DNA of 64,000 nt from Mucilaginibacter aurantiaciroseus. GTDB taxonomy: Bacteria; Bacteroidota; Bacteroidia; Sphingobacteriales; Sphingobacteriaceae. The notes below the pieces were generated by a model, which did not search any database, was not told the DNA's origin, and saw nothing but the letters and a program-made list of their open reading frames with translations. The translations under genes were made by a program, and so were the position numbers. Below are positions 27,305 through 36,270 of this stretch, one piece after another; within the stretch, counting starts at the first letter, position 1, and every line of letters starts with the position of its first letter. Where the stretch lies: contig NZ_JAMXOF010000001.1 of NCBI RefSeq assembly GCF_024055595.1, forward strand, positions 62,001-126,000, in the 5' to 3' direction.

Positions 27305-27682
27305 ATGAAAAAGTCATTCACATTAGCAGCATTATTATTAGTATTAAGCACCGGTTTATTCGCAGCATCACCTGCCAAAACATTTAAAAATGAGGTCGAC
27401 GAAAACGGCACCGTTGTTATCCAGGCCATGCGCACCGCATTAGGTTTCGGCGTGAGTATCCAAAACGCGGCAAAGGCAACCGTTACCATCACCGATAAAA
27501 ACAACAACGTAATATTAGCTGATAATTTAGGCAGAGGGAAATCGGTTGAGAAAGCCTACAACCTGTCTGAATTGGAGAATGGTAACTACACCGTAACCGT
27601 TAACAACAACAATACTACCATAACCAAACAATTGCACGTGTACGAAGAGTACGGCAACAAAGCTTACATCTTTATACAGTAA
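27305..27682 (+). CDS. Small secreted beta-sandwich-like protein
   Basis: 125 residues. Signal peptide MKKSFTLAALLLVLSTGLFAAS cut near residue 22. The mature part has alternating strands and a repeated pattern (VTITDKNNNVILADNL; YNLSELENGNYTVTVNNNNT), like the DUF3244/secretion-type Ig-like domains of Bacteroidota. No function is known. It is divergent from the LytS/LytTR pair across 295 bases and may be a target of it. It is followed by a hairpin at 27690. Confidence 0.75.
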   Translation: MKKSFTLAALLLVLSTGLFAASPAKTFKNEVDENGTVVIQAMRTALGFGVSIQNAAKATVTITDKNNNVILADNLGRGKSVEKAYNLSELENGNYTVTVNNNNTTITKQLHVYEEYGNKAYIFIQ

Positions 27683-27689
27683 GCAGCCC

Positions 27690-27722
27690 AATGGGTGGTG
27701 GGCTTAGCGGCCCTCCACCATT
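27690..27722 (+). terminator. Imperfect hairpin after the small secreted protein
   Basis: Arms AATGGGTGGTGGGC and GCCCTCCACCATT around a TTAGCG loop, 8 bases past the stop. The T-tract is weak (TTCT), so it is only a probable terminator. Confidence 0.5.
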
Positions 27723-27854
27723 CTAAAAATATAGCAGAGGGCATGGATGTTTCTTTTGTGAGATTTAGTTAACCTCTGTGCTCTGCTGCTTTGTAAATGT
27801 TGCCTTTATGGCTTAATTTGTGTGTAGCGTTTAAGAATATACACATACTTGTAA

Positions 27855-28286
27855 TTAAAACATTTACACACTATTAAACTTTTCAAAACGTTGATGCTAT
27901 CAGCAGTAGCACTTGGCACTGTAGCATTTAGTTCCTGTACTAAAAATGATGACAATAATGTTGCATCATCTGCGACCATTACTGCCAATATCGATGGTAC
28001 ATTAATAACATTTGATAAAAAGTTTCAGGTGTTACCGGTTCTTTAAACGGAAGTAACGCCTATGATGCGGATAAGCCCGTTGTAAAATATACAACATCAA
28101 ACGAATCGGCCTTACCAATAACGGAGATGTTTCGAATATCGTAAAAGTTGCAATTTCTGTTGCGAAGCCAACTAATATTCAGGGTGCTTTTAATGGCACC
28201 CTAAAGGTTCATTAGACGGCTTTGATCCTGTTTTTGCAAGCAAAATCATTACCAACGTTAAGTTTAATATAACGCTGGTTAACTAA
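27855..28286 (+). pseudogene. Frameshifted lipoprotein gene
   Basis: A readable lipoprotein is broken by several frame changes. Frame one begins near an ATG at 27894: MLSAVALGTVAFSSCTKNDD with lipobox FSSC, running to FDKK and then a stop. The next piece reads SGVTGSLNGSNAYDADKPVVKY, the next TNNGDVSNIVKVAISVAKPTN up to GTLK, and the last GSLDGFDPVFASKIITNV ending at TAA 28284-28286. At least three single-base shifts are needed. The intact product would be about 135 residues, a small secreted domain of unknown function. Sequencing error cannot be excluded, but neighbouring genes show no such errors. Confidence 0.75.
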
Positions 28287-28321
28287 TAAACGGTGTAGAG
28301 ATTAGGTACAGAAACCGATAT

Positions 28322-28354
28322 AAAAGCCTCCCGAAATATTTCGGGAGGCTTTTT
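28322..28354. terminator. Strong bidirectional terminator
   Basis: AAAAGCCTCCCGAAA TAT TTTCGGGAGGCTTTTT, near-perfect, immediately after the M1 peptidase stop and downstream of the lipoprotein remnant. Confidence 0.9.
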
Positions 28355-28355
28355 G

Positions 28356-30695
28356 CTATTGCGTGGTTTTTCTTGATTCCTGCATTGGGTTGGCTCCGCT
28401 TGTAGCACCACGTGGCAGGGTTTGCTGTTTAAACAGCTCGAAACGTGTTGGTGCAAACTCCTTTGGCCAACTGTTGTTGCCTTCGTCAATGTCGGCGGTT
28501 TCGCGTTCAGGGTCGAGTTTGATGGAGCGCACCTCTTTGTTTTTAGCGAATACCTTGGTTATTTTTTGTTCGTTATGGCGCCATATGTAGGCCGAGATCT
28601 TTTCGGTTTCTTTACTGCCATCAGCATACGTCCACTCTATAATTAATGGCGATACACAGCCTCCACGGTTGGTCAAGCTAAGCTCGTAAAAGAAATTTTT
28701 GGTATCGTACATTTTCTTTTCGTCCGCACTTAAGCCGTTGTACATAGCCTGATAGCTTTGGGTGGTCATCGGCGTAGCGGCAAACCTGTCCCACTTGCTG
28801 TAAAAATCTTGCAGGGCGGTGTCGGCCTCCACCGTAAATTTATCGCCCGCGGCTTTGTTACGCTTGTTGCTGATGTTCTCCATATTGCGGTCAAACTGTT
28901 CGCGGTCGAACGTAGCTTCGTTAGCCGGGTTTTTGGTGTTGATGCGGTAATATTTTACGCTATCCAGGGATATGTCAACAGGGTCGGTCCCGTAGAACCA
29001 GCCGCGCCAAAACCAATCCAGGTCAACCGCCGATGCATCTTCCATGGTACGGAACAGGTCGGCAGGGGTAGGGTGTTTAAACGCCCAGCGGTGCGCGTAA
29101 GTTTTAAAGGCGTAATCAAACAGTTCGCGGCCCATAACGGTTTCGCGCAGGATATTTAATGCCGTTGCCGGTTTAGCATAAGCATTAGGGCCAAAGCGGG
29201 CGATGTTCTCGGAATTAGTCATGATGGGCTCCAACTCGTTCTTTGGCAGCTTCATGTAATCAACAATCTTATAAGCCGGACCGCGCTGCGATGGGTAGTT
29301 AGGGTCCCAGGCCTGTTCAGTCAGGTACTGGCAAAAGGTGTTTAAGCCTTCATCCATCCATGACCACTGGCGCTCATCAGAGTTTACGATCATCGGGAAA
29401 AAGTTATGCCCAACTTCGTGGATGATCACACCAATCATACCGTTTTTGGTAGCCTCGCTGTAGGTGCCGTCCTTTTCGGTACGGCCGTAGTTAAAGCAGA
29501 TCATCGGGTACTCCATACCGTTTGATGCCTCGACAGAAATAGCCACCGGGTATGGGTAAGGGAACGTATGTTTTGAATAAGTACGCACAGTATGCGCCAC
29601 AACCTTGGTTGAGTAACGGCGGTACAAAGCATAGGCTTCGGGGCCGTAGTAAGACATCGCCATTACTTTTTTACCGCCATCAATTTGGGTCGACATGGCG
29701 TCCCAAACGATCCTTCGCGAGCTTACCCATGCAAAGTCTCTTACGTTCTCTGCGTGGAAGGTCCATGTTTTGCGGGCGGTTGAGTGGCCTTTCATCAGTT
29801 GTTTAACCTCGTTAAGGTTTACTACTTCAATAGGTTGGGTAGCGTTTTGCGCGTCGTTCCAGCGTTTTAGCTGTGCCGCGGTTAACGTTTGCGCGTAGTT
29901 GCTGCACTGGCCTGTACCACCAACAATATGGTCGGCAGGTACGTTAATATTTACTTTAAAATCACCAAACGTTAGGGCAAATTCGCCACGGCCGGTAAAT
30001 TGTTTATTTTGCCACCCTTGAAAATCGCTGTAAACGGCCATCCTTGGGTACCATTGCGCCATGGTGTACAGGTAATTGCCATCCTCGGGAAAAAACTCGT
30101 ACCCACCACGGCCACCTATGGTTAAGCGGTCGCTGATGTTATACCACCATATAACTTTAAACTTAAATTTCTGGCCCGGCTGCAAAGTAGCAGGCAGCTC
30201 TACACGCATCATTGTTTGGTTAATAGTGTAGGTAAGTGGGTTGCCGTTAATATCTTTAATGCTCACGATATGGTTACCCAAGTCCAGGTTGTGGCCCATG
30301 ATGCCCTGCAACTGCAGGATGCTCATTTTGCTTTGCATTTTACTTTCGTCGAACTTCAAGTTCTCAGCATCTTTTTTATGTTCGTTCTCGTCCAGCTGTA
30401 ACCAAAGGTAGGTAAGCGGGTCGGGCGAGTTGTTGGTGTAGGTGATGGTTTCCACACCGTCAAGACGTTGCTTATCATCATCCAGTTTGGCAGTTATTTC
30501 GTAATCGGCCTTTTGCTGCCAGTATTTTGGCCCCGGCGCGCCCGATGCCGAGCGGTACTCGTTGGGGTCGGTTATCATGGTGCCCAGTTGTTCAAATTTG
30601 TTGCCGTGGTTGGAGCCGGGGTTGTTTTCGTTTTGCGCTACCGCTGATGCAGAGGCGAAAAGACAAAGTGAAAGGACGTAGTAAATTTTCTTCAT
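28356..30695 (-). CDS. Exported M1-family metallopeptidase
   Basis: About 779 residues from the ATG at 30695; the open frame extends 27 codons further upstream, but the signal peptide (MKKIYYVLSLCLFASASAVAQ) fixes the start. An aminopeptidase-N-like beta domain is followed by the gluzincin zinc motif HEVGHNFFPMIV with the third ligand in WMDEGLNTF downstream; the usual GAMEN-type motif reads SNGMEYPMI. It cleaves N-terminal residues from peptides in the periplasm or at the surface. Its start overlaps the hupE-like stop by 4 bases (ATGA), so the two are coupled. Confidence 0.92.
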   Translation of the reverse strand: MKKIYYVLSLCLFASASAVAQNENNPGSNHGNKFEQLGTMITDPNEYRSASGAPGPKYWQQKADYEITAKLDDDKQRLDGVETITYTNNSPDPLTYLWLQLDENEHKKDAENLKFDESKMQSKMSILQLQGIMGHNLDLGNHIVSIKDINGNPLTYTINQTMMRVELPATLQPGQKFKFKVIWWYNISDRLTIGGRGGYEFFPEDGNYLYTMAQWYPRMAVYSDFQGWQNKQFTGRGEFALTFGDFKVNINVPADHIVGGTGQCSNYAQTLTAAQLKRWNDAQNATQPIEVVNLNEVKQLMKGHSTARKTWTFHAENVRDFAWVSSRRIVWDAMSTQIDGGKKVMAMSYYGPEAYALYRRYSTKVVAHTVRTYSKHTFPYPYPVAISVEASNGMEYPMICFNYGRTEKDGTYSEATKNGMIGVIIHEVGHNFFPMIVNSDERQWSWMDEGLNTFCQYLTEQAWDPNYPSQRGPAYKIVDYMKLPKNELEPIMTNSENIARFGPNAYAKPATALNILRETVMGRELFDYAFKTYAHRWAFKHPTPADLFRTMEDASAVDLDWFWRGWFYGTDPVDISLDSVKYYRINTKNPANEATFDREQFDRNMENISNKRNKAAGDKFTVEADTALQDFYSKWDRFAATPMTTQSYQAMYNGLSADEKKMYDTKNFFYELSLTNRGGCVSPLIIEWTYADGSKETEKISAYIWRHNEQKITKVFAKNKEVRSIKLDPERETADIDEGNNSWPKEFAPTRFELFKQQTLPRGATSGANPMQESRKTTQ

Positions 30696-31282
30696 CTGAA
30701 TTTGATTAATACAAAGCGTTCGATGCACATAATGAAAGCTACCCCAAATATAGCTGATGAAAGGAACAACACCCAATCCCTGCGGGGCGTTTTTAGTAAT
30801 TTTATGACTACATGGGCTAAAATAAGTACCGTAAGTACAATTAATACCTGCCCAAACTCTAATCCCACGTTAAAAGCGAATAACTCCGCCGTAATATTGG
30901 TGCTGGTACCCAACAGACTTTTTAGATAATTAGAAAAGCCCAACCCGTGGATCAACCCAAATATCAGCGCTAAAAAATAGCTGAAGCGGACGGTTTTGGC
31001 AGAGCGTTCTTTATTAAAGATGTTCACCATACTGGTGAGCACAATGGTTACCGGAATGAGAAACTCTATAAGGGATGTGTTTGCCCTCACCACTTTTAAC
31101 ACGCTTAGGGCAAGAGTGATGGAATGGCCAATGGTGAAGGCGGTTACTAATACCAGCACTTTGCGCCAGTCGGCAAGGAGGTAGGTGCCACAAAGCACGG
31201 TAACGAAAAGTATATGGTCATAGCCCTGCCAGTCGCAAATGTGTTGCCAGCCAAGCTGAAAGTATAAGCCAAAATCCTGCAT
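30692..31282 (-). CDS. HupE/UreJ-family membrane protein
   Basis: 196 residues and about six hydrophobic helices. It carries the family signature GYDHILFVTVLCGTYLL near residue 20 (histidine in an Asp-His pair), FTIGHSITLALSVL near 49 and ALIFGLIHGLGFSNYL near 106. HupE/UreJ proteins are small metal permeases, proposed for Ni2+. No urease or hydrogenase gene is present, so the metal is unknown. It overlaps the M1 peptidase start and is divergent from a DUF6702 gene; this trio looks like one module. Confidence 0.88.
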   Translation of the reverse strand: MQDFGLYFQLGWQHICDWQGYDHILFVTVLCGTYLLADWRKVLVLVTAFTIGHSITLALSVLKVVRANTSLIEFLIPVTIVLTSMVNIFNKERSAKTVRFSYFLALIFGLIHGLGFSNYLKSLLGTSTNITAELFAFNVGLEFGQVLIVLTVLILAHVVIKLLKTPRRDWVLFLSSAIFGVAFIMCIERFVLIKFR

Positions 31283-31348
31283 GGATATTAATTAGCGTTT
31301 AACAATAAAAATAGCGTTTTTTGCGTAAAGATATATTTTACAGGCAAT

Positions 31349-31822
31349 ATGCAGGCTTTATTCATTATTTGGTTCGGGTTGATGCACCCCTTTTATGTGA
31401 GCGTTACCGAGATTAAACATAACCCTAAAACGCAAGCCGTTGAAATAAGCTGCCGCATGTTTTATGACGACCTGGAGCACGCACTCGAAAAAGATAATAA
31501 GGTAGCCCTGGATATTGTAAAACCTAAAGATAAAGCACAGCTTAACCGCTTCATAAACGAGTACGTTAAAAAGCACCTCAGCATCCGTGCTGATGGCAAG
31601 GTGTTAAACCTGAGCTATTTGGGTTACGAAATTCAGGAAGATGGTGCGTGGGCTTATTTTGAAGTAAAAGGCATTTCGTCTGTAAAAAAGATCGACATTC
31701 ATGATGACCTGCTGAACGCATTACACCCCGAACAGATCAACATGCTGCACGTAACTATTGGTGGTAACCGCAAAAGCACCAAACTTGACGCGCCCGATGC
31801 GGATACGAGTTTTAGTTTTTAG
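31349..31822 (+). CDS. DUF6702-family protein
   Basis: 157 residues. The start has HPFYVSVTEIKHNPKTQAVEISCRMFYDDLEHAL, the pattern of DUF6702, a Bacteroidota family found beside HupE-like proteins and M1 peptidases (from memory). The N-terminus (MQALFIIWFGLM) is a short hydrophobic stretch, either a weak signal peptide or a membrane anchor. Function unknown; the gene order suggests cooperation in metal handling at the envelope. It is 66 bases from the divergent hupE-like start. Confidence 0.82.
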   Translation: MQALFIIWFGLMHPFYVSVTEIKHNPKTQAVEISCRMFYDDLEHALEKDNKVALDIVKPKDKAQLNRFINEYVKKHLSIRADGKVLNLSYLGYEIQEDGAWAYFEVKGISSVKKIDIHDDLLNALHPEQINMLHVTIGGNRKSTKLDAPDADTSFSF

Positions 31823-31840
31823 GAAAAGAATTAAAAATCT

Positions 31841-31922
31841 GTTATTGCGAGATACGAAGCAAACTCTTTGCTACACCGAGCGGCGATTCCTATGTAGAGA
31901 TTGCTTCGTGCCTCGTAACGAC
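31841..31922. repeat. Dispersed inverted-repeat element, family A copy 2
   Basis: GTTATTGCGAGATACGAAGC at the left, GAGATTGCTTCGTGCCTCGTAACGAC at the right in two runs; arms CGAAGCAA/TTGCTTCG pair. In the convergent gap between DUF6702 and bshC. Confidence 0.75.
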
Positions 31923-31939
31923 GCGTGTAAATAAGAGAC

Positions 31940-33550
31940 CTACTCCGTCAGCACCGTAAACTTAAAATCTAACGGTTCAAAATTGCGGATAAGTTCGTCA
32001 ATGAAAAGCTGGCCCCATTTTACGTAGCTCAAACCAAAATTCTCTGAACGTTCCTGCAGGCTATTGTTTGGGAAGATATCTGCTTTGATGGATTCGATCT
32101 GCTCCAGGCGGATATGGTAATTGCGTTTTTCGGCCTTTACCATTTTTTTTTGCAGGTTATCAATGGCGTGTTTTAACCGCGCCTGTACTGCACCTGCAGA
32201 TGGCTCAAGTGTAGGGTCTATTTTGTGCGAACGTAGTTTTATTTTTTCGAAAACGCGTTCCAGTTCACGCCATTCTTCGGCGAGGGTGAGGTCGTGGTTG
32301 CTGTGTGCTTTTACCCAGCCGTTTTTGATCTCGTCGGCACTTTTAAAGATCTCGGCAGGGGCAAGCTCCATGCTTTTTATTTTGGCGGCGGTTTCCTTGC
32401 GGATAATTAGGCCAGAGTTACGCAGGATCAGGATAGGGAAATCAACTTTATAATGGGCGAAGTTTGATTTTAGCTCCAGCCAGTAAACTACCTCGGCACC
32501 ACCACCTACGTAGGCTATATTTGGCAGGATGCATTCCTGATACAAGGGGCGCATCACCACGTTCGGACTAAACCTTTCAGGCGCTGTCTTAATTTCCTGT
32601 TTCAACTCCGCCTCGGTAAAGCTGATGTCCGTATTCATTACGTTGTAGCGGTCGTTCTCAAAAACAAGGCGCTCCCGCAGGTTGTCCTTCAGGTAAAAGA
32701 AGTTGATCTCGCGCGGGTTTACCTGGATATGCACGCCAAGCTTTTGTAATTGCTCGTTAACCGCGGTAATATTTTTATAGCTGTTTTGCTGGATGATATC
32801 CTGCTCGATAATAGGAGCAAAGGACTCTTTAAGGCGATGATCATCAGCATCGATAATAACCAGACCATAGCGGCCAAAAAGGGCATTCACCAAATAGCGG
32901 GTAGCATCGGCAAGGTGATCGAACTTAGTGTAGGCGGTTTCTACCATTTCACCCAATTCAGACGAGTGGCCGTCTATTCCCAGCACACCTTTATATTGGT
33001 TTAGCGCCTGGCGCATGGTATCAGGATTGATCCGCCCTGTGGCGCCAGAAGCCTCGTACCACCAATGTACCTTTTTACCACCTATATTGGTGTAGTTTAT
33101 TTCGGCAAAATCATGATCTTCAGATGCCATCCAATAAACGGGTACAAAGTTCTTGTCGGGATGGGCCTCTTTGAGTTGCCTGCACAATTTTATGGCGGTA
33201 ACTATTTTGTAAATAAAGTAAAGTGGCCCTGTGAATATATTAAGCTGGTGACCTGTGGTAACGGTGTATGTATCGTTGTGTTTAAGCAGTTCGATGCGTT
33301 TGCGGATAAAATTGGCAGATTCCAATTCCGGCTCGCCATTTTGCGAGTTGCCAAAGTATTGTTCCAATAAAACTTCTGCAAGCAGGTCGCGGTTGGCAAT
33401 AACTTTTTTGTGCTCAAAAAACTTCGCGAAGCCTTCCAGGGTTGGGCGCTCGCCGTAAAATGACCTTAATTCCGGAACGTTCTCCAGATAATCGATAACC
33501 GTTTGGGAAAAATACCCAGTCTCTTTATAGTCAATACAGGCTGCGTCCAT
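31940..33550 (-). CDS. bshC: Bacillithiol biosynthesis cysteine-adding enzyme
   Basis: 536 residues. It catalyses the last step of bacillithiol synthesis, joining cysteine to glucosaminyl malate. Family segments are TVTTGHQLNIFTGPLYFIYKI near residue 96, PVYWMASEDHDFAEINY near 140, and PNIAYVGGGAEVVYWLELK near 350. Bacillithiol is the low-molecular-weight thiol of Firmicutes and many Bacteroidota. bshA and bshB are not in the window. Flanked by family A repeat 2 and, on the 5' side, by a family C repeat. No close operon partner. Confidence 0.93.
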   Translation of the reverse strand: MDAACIDYKETGYFSQTVIDYLENVPELRSFYGERPTLEGFAKFFEHKKVIANRDLLAEVLLEQYFGNSQNGEPELESANFIRKRIELLKHNDTYTVTTGHQLNIFTGPLYFIYKIVTAIKLCRQLKEAHPDKNFVPVYWMASEDHDFAEINYTNIGGKKVHWWYEASGATGRINPDTMRQALNQYKGVLGIDGHSSELGEMVETAYTKFDHLADATRYLVNALFGRYGLVIIDADDHRLKESFAPIIEQDIIQQNSYKNITAVNEQLQKLGVHIQVNPREINFFYLKDNLRERLVFENDRYNVMNTDISFTEAELKQEIKTAPERFSPNVVMRPLYQECILPNIAYVGGGAEVVYWLELKSNFAHYKVDFPILILRNSGLIIRKETAAKIKSMELAPAEIFKSADEIKNGWVKAHSNHDLTLAEEWRELERVFEKIKLRSHKIDPTLEPSAGAVQARLKHAIDNLQKKMVKAEKRNYHIRLEQIESIKADIFPNNSLQERSENFGLSYVKWGQLFIDELIRNFEPLDFKFTVLTE

Positions 33551-33557
33551 TGTTTGT

Positions 33558-33640
33558 GAATTTCGGATGTTCGATTTCGGATTTAACCAAAATCAGATAT
33601 CTAAAAATGAATGCCGAAATTAGATTTTAATATCTTAATA
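33558..33640. repeat. Dispersed TCGAACAT-type repeat, family C copy 2
   Basis: TTTCGGATGTTCGATTTCGG at the left and AATGCCGAAATTAGATTTTA at the right; the left part is the reverse complement of the ATCGAACAT motif at 12733. It lies upstream of bshC and downstream of rimO. Confidence 0.45.
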
Positions 33641-33666
33641 GCAACACGCGCCCTGTAAAATTGGTT

Positions 33667-35001
33667 TTATTTTACAATTTGTCCATAAAGGTCAAAGTCC
33701 TCGGCCGTATCAATCTTTACATTAACAAAAGTGCCAACTGCCGCGTAATCTATAGACGCGTCGATCAAAACTTCGTTATCTACCTCGGGCGAATCAAATT
33801 CGGTACGGCCAACAAAATAACCACCATCTTTTTTATCGATAAGCACCTTGTAAGTGTTGCCGATCTTCTCCTGGTTTTTGTCGAAAGAAATGCCTTGCTG
33901 AATTTCCATAATGGCATCGGCGCGTTCCTGTTTTACTTCTTCAGGAACATCATCAACTAAACTATGGGCATGTGTTTTTTCCTCGTGAGAGTAAGTGAAA
34001 CAGCCCAAACGGTCAAATTTAGTATCTGCTACCCATTGTGCCATTTCTTCAAAATCGTGCTGCGTTTCGCCGGGGTAACCGGTGATCAGCGTGGTACGCA
34101 TGGCGATGTTGGGCACCCGGTCGCGAATCTCGTTCACCACATCAATGGTTTTTTGCTTGGTTAACCCACGGCGCATCGATTTTAGCATGTTATCTGTAAT
34201 GTGCTGTAGCGGCATATCCAGGTATTTGCAAATATTATCGCGTTCGTTCATCACATCCAAAACTTCCATAGGGAAGCCCGAAGGATAAGCGTACTGCATC
34301 CTGATCCATTCCACACCGTTAACGTCGCTAAGGCGACGCAATAACTCATCCAGGTTACGTTTGCCATATAGGTCGAGGCCGTAGTAGGTAAGGTCCTGAG
34401 CTATCAGGATCAATTCTTTGGTGCCATTCTTAACCAGGCTTTCGGCGTTTTTCACCAGTTGATCCATCGGTGTGCTTACGTGTTTGCCGCGCATCAATGG
34501 AATAGCGCAGAAAGAGCATGGGCGGTTACAACCTTCAGCAATTTTAAAGTAAGCAAAGTGCGATGGCGTGGTTAATAAACGCTCGCCAATTAATTCGTGT
34601 TTGTAGTCGGCGCCGATGCTTTGAAGGATGTTTTGAAGGTCATTTGTGCCGAAATAAGCGTCAACATTGGTGATCTCGGCCTCTAATTCAGGCTTATAAC
34701 GTTCGCTCAGGCAACCGGTAACGATCACCTTACCAACTTTGCCCTGTTCTTTAAGTTCGCTGTATTGCAGAATGGTATCTATAGATTCCTGCTTGGCATT
34801 ATCTATAAAGCCACAGGTATTAATAACGATGATATCATCGCTGCGCATTTTATCAGACTCGTGAACCACATCATAGGCACTGCCCTTAAGCTGGCCCATA
34901 AGTACCTCACTATCGTATATGTTTTTTGAACAGCCCAAAGTAACCACGTTTACACGAGGCTTCTTTTTAAGTATCGGCTTTGTAATTTCTTTTGTTCTCA
35001 T
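33667..35001 (-). CDS. rimO: Ribosomal protein S12 methylthiotransferase
   Basis: 444 residues. Radical SAM enzyme that adds a methylthio group to the conserved Asp of ribosomal protein S12. UPF0004 N-terminal domain with TLGCSKNIYDSEVLMGQL near residue 21; radical SAM cluster CNRPCSFCAIPLMRGKHVS near 157 (CxxxCxxC); C-terminal TRAM domain. The LGCSKN motif favours RimO over MiaB. A family A repeat separates it from the ftsY stop; the head of rimO faces the ftsY tail in the same direction. Confidence 0.94.
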   Translation of the reverse strand: MRTKEITKPILKKKPRVNVVTLGCSKNIYDSEVLMGQLKGSAYDVVHESDKMRSDDIIVINTCGFIDNAKQESIDTILQYSELKEQGKVGKVIVTGCLSERYKPELEAEITNVDAYFGTNDLQNILQSIGADYKHELIGERLLTTPSHFAYFKIAEGCNRPCSFCAIPLMRGKHVSTPMDQLVKNAESLVKNGTKELILIAQDLTYYGLDLYGKRNLDELLRRLSDVNGVEWIRMQYAYPSGFPMEVLDVMNERDNICKYLDMPLQHITDNMLKSMRRGLTKQKTIDVVNEIRDRVPNIAMRTTLITGYPGETQHDFEEMAQWVADTKFDRLGCFTYSHEEKTHAHSLVDDVPEEVKQERADAIMEIQQGISFDKNQEKIGNTYKVLIDKKDGGYFVGRTEFDSPEVDNEVLIDASIDYAAVGTFVNVKIDTAEDFDLYGQIVK

Positions 35002-35018
35002 TGCTCTATTTCCACGCT

Positions 35019-35099
35019 GTTATTGCGAGGTATAAAGTAATCTCTTTGCTTTACAGGCGGCTTGTCCTCTGTAGAGATTGCTTCATACCGCGCAATGAC
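35019..35099. repeat. Dispersed inverted-repeat element, family A copy 3
   Basis: GTTATTGCGAGGTATAAAGTA at left (first 20 bases meant) and GAGATTGCTTCATACCGCGC..AATGAC at right; arms TAAAGTAATCTC and GAGATTGCTTCA pair. Between ftsY and rimO. Confidence 0.75.
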
Positions 35100-35137
35100 G
35101 CTTTTATTTTATTAGCGCTTAAGCGCTAATTTATTTC

Positions 35138-36100
35138 TTACTTGAACAGACTGTTTACGAATTCATTCCTGTCAAACAATTGCAAATGTTCAACACCTTC
35201 GCCTACGCCTATATATTTTACCGGGATCTTAAACTGGTCCGAAATGCCTATCACCACCCCTCCTTTTGCCGTTCCGTCAAGCTTAGTTAGGGCAAGGGCG
35301 TTAACAGCAGTAGCTTCGGTAAACTGTTTACATTGCTCAATGGCGTTTTGCCCGGTTGATGCATCCAGTACAAGCAGTATCTCATGCGGTGCGCCGGGGA
35401 CTACCTTTTGCATCACATTTTTGATCTTGGTAAGCTCGTTCATCAACCCTACCTTATTATGTAAACGGCCTGCGGTGTCAATAATTGCCACATCGTCGCC
35501 ATTGGCAACTGCCGAACGCAGCGTATCATATGCTACAGAGGCAGGGTCGCTGCCCATGGCTTGTGCTACAACTTTAACATCTACACGTTCGCCCCAAAGC
35601 TTTATCTGGTCAACCGCCGCCGCGCGGAAGGTATCCGCAGCACCTAAAACCACTTGGTTGCCGGCTTGCTTTAGCTTGTGGGCCAGCTTGCCAATGGTAG
35701 TAGTTTTGCCTACGCCATTAACACCGACCACCATTATTACGTATGGCTTTTGCGAGCCGTACTCAAAAGTATGGAAATCGTTACTGTTGTTTTCGGCAAG
35801 CAGGTTTTGAATTTCGTCCTTCAACAGGTTGTTAAGTTCGGATGTATTAACGTATTTGTCTTTAGCAACACGTGCCTGTATGCGTTCGATGATCTTTAAT
35901 GTGGTGCTTACGCCAACATCAGATGTTACCAGTACTTCTTCCAGGTCATCAAGCACATCATCATCAACGGTGCTTTTACCGGCAATTACTTTGGTTATCT
36001 TGGAGAAGAAATTGTCCTTGGTTTTTTCCAGGCCGGTATCAAGCGCCTGCTGCTCCTGCTGCGTGGTTTCCTTTTTCTTGAAAAAATCAAATAATCCCAT
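35138..36100 (-). CDS. ftsY: Signal recognition particle receptor FtsY
   Basis: 320 residues. SRP-type GTPase that docks ribosome-SRP complexes at the inner membrane. N-domain helices with TSDVGVSTTLKIIERI near residue 53; G domain with GVNGVGKTTTIGKLAHKL near 125 (G1), DTAGRLHNKVGLMNEL near 203 (G3) and TKLDGTAKGGVVIGI near 275. The acidic N-terminal A domain of E. coli FtsY is reduced to a short leader beginning MGLFDFFKKKE. It follows DUF4295-rpmG-rpmB in direction, across a terminator. Confidence 0.95.
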   Translation of the reverse strand: MGLFDFFKKKETTQQEQQALDTGLEKTKDNFFSKITKVIAGKSTVDDDVLDDLEEVLVTSDVGVSTTLKIIERIQARVAKDKYVNTSELNNLLKDEIQNLLAENNSNDFHTFEYGSQKPYVIMVVGVNGVGKTTTIGKLAHKLKQAGNQVVLGAADTFRAAAVDQIKLWGERVDVKVVAQAMGSDPASVAYDTLRSAVANGDDVAIIDTAGRLHNKVGLMNELTKIKNVMQKVVPGAPHEILLVLDASTGQNAIEQCKQFTEATAVNALALTKLDGTAKGGVVIGISDQFKIPVKYIGVGEGVEHLQLFDRNEFVNSLFK

Positions 36101-36218
36101 AAGTCAGGTGTGCAGATTTTAAATGTGCAGATTTGCAAATTAACAATTCGAAGCGGGATGTTTGATGCCGGATAAACATATTCGTGCAACTTTCTATTAA
36201 ACACCCATTCATAACAAA

Positions 36219-36251
36219 AAAAGCCCTCTCGTTATAAACAAGACGGCTTTT
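36219..36251 (-). terminator. Terminator of the rpmB-rpmG-DUF4295 group
   Basis: On the minus strand AAAAGCCGTCTTG and CGAGAGGGCTTTT arms (two mismatches) followed by a run of T residues. Confidence 0.7.
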
Positions 36252-36270
36252 ATATTTTTAATAAAAGTGA

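Noticed and set aside
27734..27800. Inverted AGCAGAGG / CCTCTG words after the small secreted protein
   Set aside because: Arms are short and interrupted; may be a decayed dispersed repeat, but no second copy was found here.
28356..30776. Upstream start of the M1 peptidase at 30776
   Set aside because: It would put 27 residues before a clear signal peptide and overlap the HupE-like gene deeply.
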